Shown: positions 16,863-25,192 of the stretch, piece after piece | Numbering within the stretch: the stretch's first letter is position 1 | Layout of the letters: every line of letters begins with the position of its first letter | Assembly: GCF_007990775.1 (NCBI RefSeq) | Contig: NZ_BJXB01000006.1 | Location: 62,001 to 126,000 of the forward strand | Direction: 5' to 3' | DNA: 64,000 nt | DNA from: Deinococcus cellulosilyticus NBRC 106333 = KACC 11606 | GTDB taxonomy: Bacteria > Deinococcota > Deinococci > Deinococcales > Deinococcaceae | Notes under the pieces: generated by a model | What the model saw: the letters and a program-made list of their open reading frames with translations, nothing else | Told to the model about the DNA's origin: nothing | Database searches by the model: none | Position numbers and translations under genes: made by a program

Positions 16863-17969
16863 TTATTTCTCAGGAACCTTGACTTTTCCGGAGACGATGT
16901 TTTTCTTGGCAGCTTCCACCTTGGCGATGATGCTCTGGGGCAGCAGTGCGCGGTTGTAGTCGCTGACCGCGTAACCCACGCCGCCTTCTTTCAGACCGAG
17001 GCTCACAGCGCCACCTTTGAAGGTGTTGTTCACCACGCCCTTGATGATGGAGTACACGGCGTTGTCCACACGCTTCATCATGCTGGTCAGACCGTGGTTG
17101 AGGGTCTTGGAGTTGCTGTCGGTGTCACCGAAGCGGGTCTGGTCGGAGTCCACACCAATGAAGAACATGGGGCGGCTGTCGCCAGTGCACTTGGCTTTGT
17201 AGCTGTCGGCCTTGGGCACGTTCTTGAAGAGGTCGCTCTTGAAGGTCACGCCTTTGGGCAGCTGGCTCTTCTTGATGCACTGGGTGGTCTTCACGAAGTC
17301 GATCAGACCGTTGCCGGAAGCACCAGCGGCGGCGTAGATGATGTCGGTGCCACGGGCCTTCATGGTGCCAGCAATTTCCTTGGCTTTGGCAGGATCATTC
17401 CAGGCCTGAGGGGTGGTGCCGACATATTGTGCAACCACTTTGGCTTTGGGGTTGGCAGCTTTCACACCGGCGGTGAAGCCAGCTTCGAACTTGTGGATCA
17501 GGGGGATGTCCATCCCGCCGATGAAGCCCACCACGCCCGTGGAAGAGGTCAGACCTGCAATGTAGCCCACGAGGTAAGAACCTTCGTGCTCCTTGAAGGT
17601 GACGCTCTGGACGTTTTTGGCTTCGGAAACGTCATCAATGAGACCGAAAGCCAGGTCACTGTTCTCCTTGGCGACGGTGGTGACAGAAGCATTGTTGGCA
17701 AAGCCGATGGCGAGGGTCAGGTCAAAGCCGTTCTGGGCGAAAGAACGGATGCCGCTGACCACCTGGCTGGGATCGGAGGGTTCGAAATCCTTGAGCAGGA
17801 TTTTGAAGTCTTTCTCGGCGCGCTTGGCACCGTTCCAGGCAGACTCGTTAAAAGAGTGGTCGAACTTTCCGCCTGCATCGAATGCAATCCCGACTCTGAC
17901 CTGTTGAGCACTGGCTGCGCTCAGTACGGCACTCAGGCCCAGCACAGCGATTAACGCAGTTTTCTTCAT
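16863..17969 (-). CDS. BMP-family periplasmic substrate-binding protein
   Basis: 368 residues. Signal peptide MKKTALIAVLGLSAVLSAASA with no lipobox cysteine, so a soluble periplasmic protein rather than the lipoprotein usual in Gram-positives. The body has BMP features: VGIAFDAGGKFDHSFNESAW, GYIAGLTSSTGVVGFIGG and FIGVDSDQT. The family binds purine nucleosides or related ligands for RbsA-like ABC importers. The start at 17969 is fixed by AGGAGG (17975-17980) and the signal peptide. A good promoter precedes it. Likely partner: the double ABC ATPase 2.2 kb away. Confidence 0.88.
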   Translation of the reverse strand: MKKTALIAVLGLSAVLSAASAQQVRVGIAFDAGGKFDHSFNESAWNGAKRAEKDFKILLKDFEPSDPSQVVSGIRSFAQNGFDLTLAIGFANNASVTTVAKENSDLAFGLIDDVSEAKNVQSVTFKEHEGSYLVGYIAGLTSSTGVVGFIGGMDIPLIHKFEAGFTAGVKAANPKAKVVAQYVGTTPQAWNDPAKAKEIAGTMKARGTDIIYAAAGASGNGLIDFVKTTQCIKKSQLPKGVTFKSDLFKNVPKADSYKAKCTGDSRPMFFIGVDSDQTRFGDTDSNSKTLNHGLTSMMKRVDNAVYSIIKGVVNNTFKGGAVSLGLKEGGVGYAVSDYNRALLPQSIIAKVEAAKKNIVSGKVKVPEK

Positions 17970-17999
17970 CTTTTCCTCCTGGGTTGTGTCCCTGTAATG

Positions 18000-18028
18000 A
18001 CTATATGGCACATGACTTGTTTAGGCAA
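18000..18028 (-). promoter_or_regulatory. Promoter of the BMP-family gene
   Basis: On the minus strand TTGCCT (18028-18023), 17-nt spacer, TATAGT (18005-18000). The predicted start is near 17993, giving a ~24-nt leader with AGGAGG. Confidence 0.75.
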
Positions 18029-18240
18029 GAGTTTGTACCCGATGCACCGGTTTAGGGTTTCTGTCGATTGTTCCGATAAAAGCTTCATATGTAAGGAGAA
18101 AGTAAGAGTTTGGGTAGAGAATATCTGAAAATCTTCGGGAAATGCTGCTTTTTGTGTCATTTACGTCAAACGTGTGACGTTCGGAAAACAGGGTCAGGCT
18201 GTTTGGAGGTCTGGCCTTGGTGGTCCTGAGCAGTCAACTC

Positions 18241-18364
18241 TCAGCGGTCAGCCATCAGCAAAAGACTTCTGGTGCTCATGCCAGAGCCAAATTTGAATTG
18301 TCCTGGAAAGCAGCCGCAATGTCTGACTGAAGTGAAAGCGAAGTGGAGTTGTTGTGCTGACCGC
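18241..18364. repeat. Miniature dispersed repeat, copy 1 (TCAGCGGTCAGC family)
   Basis: Begins TCAGCGGTCAGCCATCAGC (18241-18259) and ends with the inverse GCTGACCGC (18356-18364); GCGGTCAGC/GCTGACCGC is a perfect 9-bp terminal inverted repeat. The body is related to the reverse complement of 27002-27159, sharing the CAGCCATCAGCAAAA start and a GCTGAAGTGAA-like block before the right end. About 124 bp, non-coding. Confidence 0.6.
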
Positions 18365-18456
18365 TTTTCCAATCCTACTGGCGTGGCAGCAATCTCGCAT
18401 CCGTTCCCCCACCCACCTGCACCTTTTTCGCTCAAAACAGAATATAATGGAGGAGT

Positions 18457-20481
18457 ATGAGCAACCAGGAACGCTATTTGTCCCTCGTGAACGAGATTCA
18501 GGAGCATAACCGCCGTTATTATCTGGAAGACAACCCCTCCGTCAGCGATGCCGAATATGACCTCCTGATGCGCGAACTCCGCAGCCTGGAGGAACAGCAC
18601 CCGGAATGGATCGTGCCAGAGAGCCCCACCCAGAATGTCGGGGCAGACATTGATGATGCCCAGCAGGACGCTCTGCTGGCCCGTTCTCCTTTCGCCCCGA
18701 TCCAGCACCTGCACCGCATGACCAGTCTGGACAACGCCTTCGATGATTCTGACTTGCAGTCTTTTGAGGACCGCATCAACAGGGTGCTCGGGACGTCCGG
18801 CCAGTCTTACGATTACACCTGTGAGCTCAAGATTGATGGTCTGAGCATCAACGTTTATTACCACAACGGACAGTTGACCTGGGCCGCCACCCGGGGCAAT
18901 GGGGTGATTGGTGAGGACGTGACCGCAAATCTCCTGACCATTCCAGGCATTCCCAGAAAGCTCGAAGGGGTGCCAGAGCACCTCGAAGTGCGGGGAGAGG
19001 TCTTCATGACCAAGGAGGAGTTCCTGCGCCTCAATGCTGAAGCGGAAGAACTTGGGGGCACGGTCTTCAAGAACCCCAGAAATGCTGCAGCAGGTTCTTT
19101 GCGTCAGAAAGACGCCAGTGTGACCGCAAGCCGCAAGCTGCAAGTGAATTTTTATGCACTGGGCAGCACCGAAGGCCTTGCCGTCCACACCCAGGGCGAA
19201 TTGCTGAAGTGGCTGCAGGACCACGGTTTCCAGACCAATCCCTACTCTAAGCATGCCAGAGGCTGGAGTGAAGCTGCTGCCTACCACCGCGAGATGATTC
19301 AGGAGCGTCCGAACTTCCCTGTGGATGCAGACGGAACTGTGGTCAAGGTGGACCGTTTCGACCTGCAGAACGAACTGGGTTTCACCTCCCGTGCTCCAAG
19401 ATGGGCCATTGCCTACAAGTTCCCGGTGGAAGAAGCCCGCACGGTTTTGCAGGACATCCAGATCAATGTGGGCCGCACCGGAAAACTGGCCCCTCTGGCG
19501 GTGCTCGACCCCGTGGATGTGGAGGGTTCCACCGTTGCCCGTGCCACGCTGCACAACGAGGATTTCATCAAAGACCTGGATCTGCATCTGGGCGACACTG
19601 TGGTGATTCGCAAAGCTGGTGGAGTCATCCCGGAAATCGTGCGGGTCGTCAAGGAGCTCCGTCCAGAAGGTGCAGTGCCTTTCCAGTTCCCAAAAGAATG
19701 CCCGGTCTGTCACCATCCGGTCACCCGCGACCCTGAAAACGCCGACACCTACTGTGTGAATCCAGAGTGTCCGTCCCAGTCCTACCAGCGCATCTTGCAC
19801 TTCATTCACAAAGGTGCGATGGACATTGCCGGAATGGGCGAGAAAACGCTGGAACAACTGGTCAACTCGGGCCGTGTGACCAGCGTTGCTGATCTGTACG
19901 CCCTCAACATGGACACCCTCTTGCAAATCGAACGGATGGGGGAGAAGAACGCCACCAAACTCCTGCAGCAAATTGAGGAAAGCAAAACCCGCCCTCTCAG
20001 CCGCCTGATTTTTGGTCTGGGCATTCGCTATGTGGGTGCCCGCAACGCAGAGTTGCTGGAAAAACACTTTCCGGATCTGGACGCCTTGCTGAACGCCAGC
20101 GAAGTCACCCTCTGCAACATTCCTGGCCTGGGAGACCGCATTGCTGAAAGTGTCTACCACTCTCTGCAGGACCCCAACATGCGAGAGCTCATTGAGCGCC
20201 TGAGAGGATATGGCCTCAACTTCAAGAGCACTTTTGAAGCGGCAGGGGAAGAGCTTGCAGGACTGACCTTTGTGATCACCGGGAGCCTCTCGCAGCCCCG
20301 AGATGACGTCAAGAAGCGTCTGGAGCGTCTGGGTGCCAGGGTCACTGGCAGTGTCACCAAAAAAACCGACTATGTGCTGGCAGGAGAAGATGCAGGTTCC
20401 AAACTGGAGAAAGCCACCCAGCTTGGGGTCAAAGTCATTGATGAAGCTGCACTGGAAACCCTGATTGCACAGCGCAGCTGA
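18457..20481 (+). CDS. ligA: NAD-dependent DNA ligase
   Basis: Seals nicks in replication and repair, using NAD+. 674 residues with all LigA parts: Ia domain (RRYYLEDNPSVSDAEYD), adenylated Lys125 in the KxDG motif ELKIDG, OB fold, four-cysteine zinc finger (CPVC, CVNPEC; ~425-450), HhH region, and C-terminal BRCT (LAGLTFVITGSL to ETLI). TATAAT (18443-18448) ends 8 nt before the ATG. A GGAGGAG also lies between them, so the transcript could be leaderless or have a very short leader. Confidence 0.97.
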   Translation: MSNQERYLSLVNEIQEHNRRYYLEDNPSVSDAEYDLLMRELRSLEEQHPEWIVPESPTQNVGADIDDAQQDALLARSPFAPIQHLHRMTSLDNAFDDSDLQSFEDRINRVLGTSGQSYDYTCELKIDGLSINVYYHNGQLTWAATRGNGVIGEDVTANLLTIPGIPRKLEGVPEHLEVRGEVFMTKEEFLRLNAEAEELGGTVFKNPRNAAAGSLRQKDASVTASRKLQVNFYALGSTEGLAVHTQGELLKWLQDHGFQTNPYSKHARGWSEAAAYHREMIQERPNFPVDADGTVVKVDRFDLQNELGFTSRAPRWAIAYKFPVEEARTVLQDIQINVGRTGKLAPLAVLDPVDVEGSTVARATLHNEDFIKDLDLHLGDTVVIRKAGGVIPEIVRVVKELRPEGAVPFQFPKECPVCHHPVTRDPENADTYCVNPECPSQSYQRILHFIHKGAMDIAGMGEKTLEQLVNSGRVTSVADLYALNMDTLLQIERMGEKNATKLLQQIEESKTRPLSRLIFGLGIRYVGARNAELLEKHFPDLDALLNASEVTLCNIPGLGDRIAESVYHSLQDPNMRELIERLRGYGLNFKSTFEAAGEELAGLTFVITGSLSQPRDDVKKRLERLGARVTGSVTKKTDYVLAGEDAGSKLEKATQLGVKVIDEAALETLIAQRS

Positions 20482-20504
20482 ATGCTGTGCTGACTCACCC
20501 TTTG

Positions 20505-20527
20505 ACAGGCCCTGAACAGAGGCCTGT
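20505..20527 (+). terminator. ligA terminator
   Basis: ACAGGCC (20505-20511) pairs with GGCCTGT (20521-20527), followed by a T-run to 20532. Confidence 0.8.
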
Positions 20528-20544
20528 TTTTTGACTCTGGCAAA

Positions 20545-20561
20545 ATACCCCCTGGGGGTAT
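20545..20561 (+). promoter_or_regulatory. CstR/CsoR-type operator upstream of cdr
   Basis: ATACCCCCTGGGGGTAT is a perfect 17-nt palindrome touching the -10 TATAAT (20561-20566). It matches the G-tract inverted repeats bound by CsoR-family repressors (ATACCCC-GGGGTAT type) and two other copies at 22602 and 22890. Confidence 0.85.
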
Positions 20562-20572
20562 ATAATCAAGGC

Positions 20573-22210
20573 ATGAAAGTGCTGATCATTGGAGGGGTGG
20601 CAGGTGGAATGTCCGCTGCAACACGCCTCAGACGACTGAACGAAAAAGCAGAGGTTGTGGTGATCGAAAGAGGTCCCCACGTTTCCTTCGCCAACTGTGG
20701 CTTGCCTTACCACATCGGAGGCACCATTGAAGAACGAGAGAAACTGCTTCTGCAGACCCCTGAATCCCTGCATGCCCGCTTCAACCTTGATGTGCGGATT
20801 CAGACCGAAGCCCTCAAGGTGAATCCAGAGGAGCACATTGTGGTGCTCAAGGACCTGCGGTCAGGCAAGACTTATGAGGAGAAATACGACCGCCTGATCC
20901 TCAGTCCAGGGGCAAGCCCGATTCGCCCCCCTCTCCCGGGAATCGAGCATGCCCTCACCCTGCGGAACATCCCGGACATGGACCGCATCAACAGACACCT
21001 CGAAAACAGCAGGGCAGAACAGGCGGTGGTGATTGGCGGAGGATTCATTGGTCTGGAAATGGCTGAGAATCTGGTGCACCGTGGCCTCAAAGTGCATGTG
21101 GTGGAAGCTGGACCCCAGGTTCTGGCCCCCCTTGATCCAGAAATGGCCGCCCTGGTCCAGAAGGAAGTGGTCAAACAGGGAATCAAACTGCACCTGATGG
21201 ATGCCCTCCATAGCATTGAGGATCAGGGAAAGCGCGTTGTTCTCAAATCTGGAGAGACAATCCCGGCAGACCTGATCATTCTTGCCATTGGGGTCAAACC
21301 GGAAGTGGCCCTGGCGAAAGACGCTGGCCTGAAGCTCGGTGAGCGTGGAGGAATTCTGGAATCGGACACCCTCCAGACCAGTGATCCTGATATTTACGCT
21401 GTTGGAGACGCCATTGAGAAAATCAACCTTGCAGGAGAGGCGGGCCTGATTCCTCTGGCCTGGTCTGCAAATCGGCAGGGAAGGCTGATCGCGGACCACA
21501 TCTCGGGCAGAACCATTCATGTGGGGCATCAACTGGGGACAGCCATTGTCAAAGTGTTTGATCTGACGGTCGCCACCACAGGACTGAATGAAAAACAGCT
21601 TCAAAAAAGCGGCCGACCCTTCGCTGTTGTCCATACCCATGCAAGCTCTCATGCCAGTTATTACCCGGGTGCAGAAACCCTCAGCCTGAAACTCCTGTTC
21701 AACCGAACCACCCGGGAGATTTATGGTGCCCAGGCCATCGGTAAAGAAGGTGCAGACAAGCGCATCGATGTGATCGCCACAGCCATTCGTGGAGGGATCC
21801 TGGCCGATGAACTCAGCGATCTGGAACTCGCCTACGCTCCTCCCTACAGCAGCGCAAAAGACCCGGTGAACATGCTGGGTTACATGGCAGAAAACCTGCT
21901 GGAAGGGCTGCCCACAGTCCAGTGGCATGAAGTGAACCCTGAAGACATCTTGCTGGACGTGCGCGATCCCCATGAATACACGAGAGGCCATCTGAGGGGA
22001 GCCATCAACATCCCCTTGAACCAGTTGAGAAGCCGCCACCAGGAGCTTCCTGCTGGTCCCATTACAGCCTACTGTCAGGTGGGCCTCAGAGGGTACCTTG
22101 CCACACGCCTGCTCAGGCAACTGGGCCATGAGGTGCGAAATCTGGATGGAGGGTACACCACCTTCAAACTGGGGCGGCCAGATCAGGTGACCGAACCCGT
22201 GAAATCCTGA
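20573..22210 (+). CDS. cdr: CoA-disulfide reductase / persulfide reductase fused to rhodanese domain
   Basis: 545 residues. The N-terminal ~445 residues are a pyridine nucleotide-disulfide reductase: FAD motif LIIGGVAGGMSAATRLRR, single active Cys42 in SFANCGLPYHIGG, NADH motif VVIGGGFIGLEMAENL, and the TSDPDIYAVGD FAD motif. The C-terminal ~95 residues are a rhodanese domain (DVRDPHEYTRGHLRGAINIP) with the active cysteine in AYCQVGLRG. This CoADR-Rhd architecture reduces CoA disulfides, CoA persulfide or polysulfide. The start at 20573 lies 6 nt after TATAAT, so it is leaderless and directly controllable by the overlapping operator. Terminator follows. Confidence 0.92.
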   Translation: MKVLIIGGVAGGMSAATRLRRLNEKAEVVVIERGPHVSFANCGLPYHIGGTIEEREKLLLQTPESLHARFNLDVRIQTEALKVNPEEHIVVLKDLRSGKTYEEKYDRLILSPGASPIRPPLPGIEHALTLRNIPDMDRINRHLENSRAEQAVVIGGGFIGLEMAENLVHRGLKVHVVEAGPQVLAPLDPEMAALVQKEVVKQGIKLHLMDALHSIEDQGKRVVLKSGETIPADLIILAIGVKPEVALAKDAGLKLGERGGILESDTLQTSDPDIYAVGDAIEKINLAGEAGLIPLAWSANRQGRLIADHISGRTIHVGHQLGTAIVKVFDLTVATTGLNEKQLQKSGRPFAVVHTHASSHASYYPGAETLSLKLLFNRTTREIYGAQAIGKEGADKRIDVIATAIRGGILADELSDLELAYAPPYSSAKDPVNMLGYMAENLLEGLPTVQWHEVNPEDILLDVRDPHEYTRGHLRGAINIPLNQLRSRHQELPAGPITAYCQVGLRGYLATRLLRQLGHEVRNLDGGYTTFKLGRPDQVTEPVKS

Positions 22211-22231
22211 AATCCATCAGGCAACAGAATT

Positions 22232-22262
22232 GGAGGTCTCTCACTTGCCCTGAGAGACCTCC
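22232..22262 (+). terminator. cdr terminator
   Basis: GGAGGTCTCTCA (22232-22243) pairs with TGAGAGACCTCC (22251-22262), then TTTTT (22263-22267). Confidence 0.9.
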
Positions 22263-22280
22263 TTTTTCCCTGAGAATGTT

Positions 22281-22592
22281 TCAGGGAGCTTCAACCCGGT
22301 AACCCTGGCGTTTCCAGCCCAGGGTGCCTCCCATCAGGTTCAGAACTGGACCCTCCAGGACCTGGGCGAGATGCTCGCTGGCCATCTGGCTTCTGCCTCC
22401 AGACTGACAGACCACCACAACAGGTGCCTGAAGGGACGGGGCATGCTGGGTGAGGACGCCCAGAGGGATGTTGCGGGCTCCTGGCAGGTGCCCCTGGTGA
22501 AACTCGTCGGGTTCTCTCACATCAATGATTTGCGCTCCTTTCTGGAGCCAGCTTTCCACTTCGTTCGGGAAGATGTCCTGGTACATGTTCAT
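22281..22592 (-). CDS. Single-domain rhodanese (sulfurtransferase)
   Basis: 103 residues. Rhodanese motifs IIDVREPDEFHQGHLPGARNIPL and active-site loop VVCQSGGRS with the catalytic cysteine. Probably carries persulfide sulfur for the same detoxification route as Cdr. TATACT (22601-22606) ends 8 nt before the ATG at 22592; GAAGGA lies between. Its promoter carries the best of the three palindromic operators. A second ATG two codons on is possible. Downstream of cstR on the same strand. Confidence 0.9.
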   Translation of the reverse strand: MNMYQDIFPNEVESWLQKGAQIIDVREPDEFHQGHLPGARNIPLGVLTQHAPSLQAPVVVVCQSGGRSQMASEHLAQVLEGPVLNLMGGTLGWKRQGYRVEAP

Positions 22593-22601
22593 TCCTTCAA
22601 A

Positions 22602-22622
22602 GTATACCCCCCGGGGGTATAC
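22602..22622 (-). promoter_or_regulatory. CstR/CsoR-type operator upstream of rhodanese
   Basis: Perfect palindrome of GTATACCCCC and GGGGGTATAC arms around one central C. It overlaps the rhodanese -10 TATACT (22606-22601). TTGACG (22627-22622) is a -35 candidate at 15-nt spacing. Confidence 0.87.
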
Positions 22623-22634
22623 GTCAATGGCTGC

Positions 22635-22880
22635 TTAACCCCTGAGCAGCTTCATCACCTTGACGATGTCTGCAGGAGTGGCCTCACCAGAAGCCTGACA
22701 CTCGGTGAGGTACTTCTCCATGATCAAATCTCCAGTGGCTCCCAGAGCACTGCGAATGCCCGAGAGCAAAGTCAGGATTTCGGTGCAAGAGCGCTCCTCC
22801 TCGATCATTTTCTGCAGGCCGCGAATCTGGCCCTCCAGGCGGTTCAGGCGGTTCAGGATCTTCTTTTTCGGGTCGTCCAT
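22635..22880 (-). CDS. cstR: CsoR-family repressor of the CstR (persulfide-sensing) type
   Basis: 81 residues from ATG at 22880, all-helical CsoR fold (ILNRLNRLEGQIRGLQKMIEEERSC). Cys32 and Cys61 are 29 residues apart, as in CstR (Cys31/Cys60). The position four before the second cysteine, where copper-binding CsoR has His, is Tyr57. Loss of the copper ligand plus a regulon of sulfur enzymes argues for per/polysulfide sensing through a Cys-Cys sulfur bridge. TATCAT ends 6 nt before the ATG (leaderless) and is overlapped by its own operator, implying autoregulation. Confidence 0.85.
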   Translation of the reverse strand: MDDPKKKILNRLNRLEGQIRGLQKMIEEERSCTEILTLLSGIRSALGATGDLIMEKYLTECQASGEATPADIVKVMKLLRG

Positions 22881-22889
22881 AAAACAATG

Positions 22890-22906
22890 ATACCCCAAGG
22901 GGGTAT
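22890..22906 (-). promoter_or_regulatory. CstR/CsoR-type operator upstream of cstR
   Basis: ATACCCCAAGGGGGTAT, arms ATACCCC and GGGGTAT, overlapping the cstR -10 TATCAT (22892-22887). Third site of the family in 2.4 kb. Confidence 0.84.
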
Positions 22907-23044
22907 GTGTAACGTCCTCTCAGAAAACAGGGATAAAATGCTAGACTGGATTACGGTAGAAGTACGCCAGTCTTGATGCACAAAGACTCCGGCCACAACA
23001 GTGATCTGGGGATCATGCTGAACGCTTCAGACACGGGAGGTCTC

Positions 23045-23311
23045 ATGCTAAACATCTCAAAAGACGTGATTATCGGCATCGCTGGCTTCACCTTGCAGAA
23101 TGTCAGTGGAGTGAAGTCCCCCACCAAAACCATCAAGGTGGACCGTGAACAGGACCAGGTCAGCCTGGATCTGGGCCTCACCATCAGTTATGGGGCCAAC
23201 CTGCTCAAACTGTGTTCCGAAGTGCAGCGCAGCGTGGCCGAAAACATTGAACTCATGACCGGACTGAAGGTCCGTGCCGTGAATGTCACCGTTCAAAGCG
23301 TTGTAGAGTGA
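23045..23311 (+). CDS. Asp23/Gls24 family envelope stress-type protein
   Basis: The body reads LNISKDVIIGIAGFTLQNVSGV followed by a beta-rich region and VAENIELMTGLKVRAVNVTVQSV, the end motif of Asp23 proteins. In this group the genes often precede nusB, as here. The start at 23045 is chosen for GGGAGG (23035-23040) and because it begins right at the domain, giving 88 residues. ATGs at 22976 and 23015 are in frame and would add 23 or 10 residues. Confidence 0.85.
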   Translation: MLNISKDVIIGIAGFTLQNVSGVKSPTKTIKVDREQDQVSLDLGLTISYGANLLKLCSEVQRSVAENIELMTGLKVRAVNVTVQSVVE

Positions 23312-23373
23312 TGCTCTGCACACAGATCCGTGGGCCACAAGCTCACGGGTCTGACGTGTGAAAAGGAAAGTGA

Positions 23374-23901
23374 ATGTCAGATCAAACCCGCAGACAGAAA
23401 AACCAGCCCACCGGTTCCCGCAGAAACTCCCGTGAATTCGCTTTCCGGGTGATCTTCGAAGCCGAACAGGGCAAGCAGGACATGCAAGACACCTTCTCCC
23501 GCGTGCTGGCCGCCTCCAGGCAGGGAGACAGCGAAGTGTACCCCGAACTCACCCCCGAAGCCGAACAGTTCGCCGAGGACCTCGCCCTGACCTTTGACCG
23601 CAACAAGGACGGTGTGGACCAGGCCCTCAAGATGAGCATCACCGGGTGGACCTTCTCCCAGATGCCCCAGACCGACGTGAACGTGCTGCGAATTGCCGCA
23701 ACCGAGATGATCTTCTTCCGCACCGATCCCCCAGTGGTGATTGAGAGCGCCATCCGCATGGCCCGCCGTTTCGGCTCCGACGAATCAGGACGCTTTGTGA
23801 ACAGCGTGCTGGACAAACTCGCAAAAGGCCTGCAGGACGGCAGCGTCCCCAGACCTGTGCAGACCCGCGACGTGGAACACTCCGAGGGTGAAGAGCAGTG
23901 A
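23374..23901 (+). CDS. nusB: Transcription antitermination factor NusB
   Basis: RNA-binding partner of NusE in rRNA antitermination. 175 residues. Motifs: SREFAFRVIFEAEQG, and C-terminal MPQTDVNVLRIAATEMIFFRTDPPVVIESAIRMARRFG with GRFVNSVLDKLA. AAGGAAAG precedes the ATG. The N-terminal 18 residues are a basic extension. Its end overlaps the folD GTG start by 4 nt, so expression is coupled. Confidence 0.93.
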   Translation: MSDQTRRQKNQPTGSRRNSREFAFRVIFEAEQGKQDMQDTFSRVLAASRQGDSEVYPELTPEAEQFAEDLALTFDRNKDGVDQALKMSITGWTFSQMPQTDVNVLRIAATEMIFFRTDPPVVIESAIRMARRFGSDESGRFVNSVLDKLAKGLQDGSVPRPVQTRDVEHSEGEEQ

Positions 23902-24728
23902 TCGAACTGAAAGGCGCTCCTGCCGCTGAAAGCCTGCTCCGTCAGGCCGTGCAGCGCATGGAGCAGCTTCCTTTTGTGCCCCACCTGCATGTGATCCGGC
24001 TCGGAGAGGACCCTGCAAGCGTCAGTTATGTGCGCCTCAAGGACAGAAAAGCCCAGGAAATCGGTCTGCGTTCCACCATGCATGTGCTGCCTGAAGACAC
24101 CAGTGAGGCTGCACTGCTGGCCCTGATTGACCGCCTGAATGCTTCAGAAGATGCCCACGGCATTCTGGTGCAGCTTCCCCTCCCGAAACACATCAACGCC
24201 CAGAAGGTCATTGAACACACCTCACCCCTCAAGGATGTGGATGGCTTTCATCCTGAGAACGTGGGAAAACTGTGGCTTGGGCAGGAAGCACTGCTCCCCT
24301 GTACCCCAGCGGGCATTCTGGCCCTGTGCGACCACCACCAGATTTCACTTGCTGGCAAGAAAGTGGTGATCGTGGGTCGAAGCAACATCGTGGGCAAACC
24401 CCTTGCTGCCCTGATGCTGTCCAGAGATGCCACGGTCACTGTTGCCCACAGCAGAACCGTGAACCTCCCGGAGATCACCCTTCAGGCAGACATTCTGGTC
24501 GCTGCGGTGGGCAGGCCCGGCACCATCACGCCAGTCATGGTGAAAGAGGGGGCCGTGGTGCTCGATGTCGGGGTCAACCGCGTGGATGGAAAACTGGTTG
24601 GGGATGTCACTCCAGAAGTCCGAAATGTTGCCTCGGCCCTCACTCCGGTCCCGGGAGGCATCGGCCCGATGACCGTGGCCCAGCTCATGCTGAACACCGT
24701 GCTGGCTGCAGAACGCCAGAGGGGATGA
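23898..24728 (+). CDS. folD: Methylenetetrahydrofolate dehydrogenase/cyclohydrolase
   Basis: Interconverts 5,10-methylene- and 10-formyl-THF, the one-carbon donor used by PurN. GTG start overlapping the nusB stop. Motifs: SYVRLKDRKA (catalytic Tyr and Lys), VQLPLPKHI, PLKDVDGFHPENVG, the dinucleotide motif VVIVGRSNIVGKPLA, and the C-terminal TPVPGGIGPMTVAQLM. 276 residues, standard length. ATGA overlap with the next gene. Confidence 0.96.
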   Translation: MIELKGAPAAESLLRQAVQRMEQLPFVPHLHVIRLGEDPASVSYVRLKDRKAQEIGLRSTMHVLPEDTSEAALLALIDRLNASEDAHGILVQLPLPKHINAQKVIEHTSPLKDVDGFHPENVGKLWLGQEALLPCTPAGILALCDHHQISLAGKKVVIVGRSNIVGKPLAALMLSRDATVTVAHSRTVNLPEITLQADILVAAVGRPGTITPVMVKEGAVVLDVGVNRVDGKLVGDVTPEVRNVASALTPVPGGIGPMTVAQLMLNTVLAAERQRG

Positions 24729-25192
24729 TGCAGGAGTTGCTGAACAACCTGTGGCTGTGGACAGGATTTGCCGCTGCCATCATTGCCCAGCTGATCAAGG
24801 TGCTGCTGGCCCTCATCCTGGAGAAACGCTGGCGTCCTGGCCTGTTCATGGAGACCGGAGGGATGCCCAGCAGCCACACAGCCCTGGTTGCAGCCCTCTG
24901 CACCGGAATCGGCTACACGCACGGGGTGGGCAGTCCCATATTTGCTGTTGCAGTGGTCTTCTCCAGCATCGTGATGTACGACGCCACCGGAGTGCGGCGG
25001 TCTGCAGGCATGCAGGCCCGACTGCTGAACGAACTGATGGTGGAAATCCGGGAACTGGTCCGGGAAGGTTTCGCCCCACAGCCCCTGAGGGTGCTGCTCG
25101 GGCACACCTACCTGGAAGTCGCCATTGGACTGCTGCTTGGCATCCTGATCGGGTACACCAGCTTTCAGCTCTTTTACGTCAGCGGACCATGA
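24725..25192 (+). CDS. DUF212 / divergent PAP2-family membrane protein
   Basis: 155 residues with about four hydrophobic helices. Contains METGGMPSSHTALVAALCTGIG, a PSSH motif like the phosphatase catalytic region of PAP2 enzymes, and VMYDATGVRRSAGMQA typical of DUF212. HTYLEVAIGLLLGILIG closes it. Start overlaps the folD stop as ATGA. Its 3' end overlaps the convergent GH26-like gene by 14 nt. The substrate is unknown. Confidence 0.85.
   Translation: MMQELLNNLWLWTGFAAAIIAQLIKVLLALILEKRWRPGLFMETGGMPSSHTALVAALCTGIGYTHGVGSPIFAVAVVFSSIVMYDATGVRRSAGMQARLLNELMVEIRELVREGFAPQPLRVLLGHTYLEVAIGLLLGILIGYTSFQLFYVSGP

Larger units (their letters stand above)
17970..18456. other. 487-nt intergenic region between BMP gene and ligA
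   Basis: Holds the BMP promoter (18000-18028), an ACGTCA-N6-TGACGT palindrome (18163-18180), a miniature-repeat-like element (18241-18364) and the ligA -10 TATAAT (18443-18448). No ORF with coding character is seen. Confidence 0.6.

Noticed and set aside
18241..20160. Long open frame opposite ligA (639 codons)
   Set aside because: Antisense shadow of the strongly conserved ligA frame; no ribosome site and His/Gln/Val-rich composition typical of shadow frames.
22635..22880. Copper-sensing CsoR assignment
   Set aside because: The histidine ligand four residues before the second cysteine is Tyr57, and the regulated genes handle sulfur, not copper.
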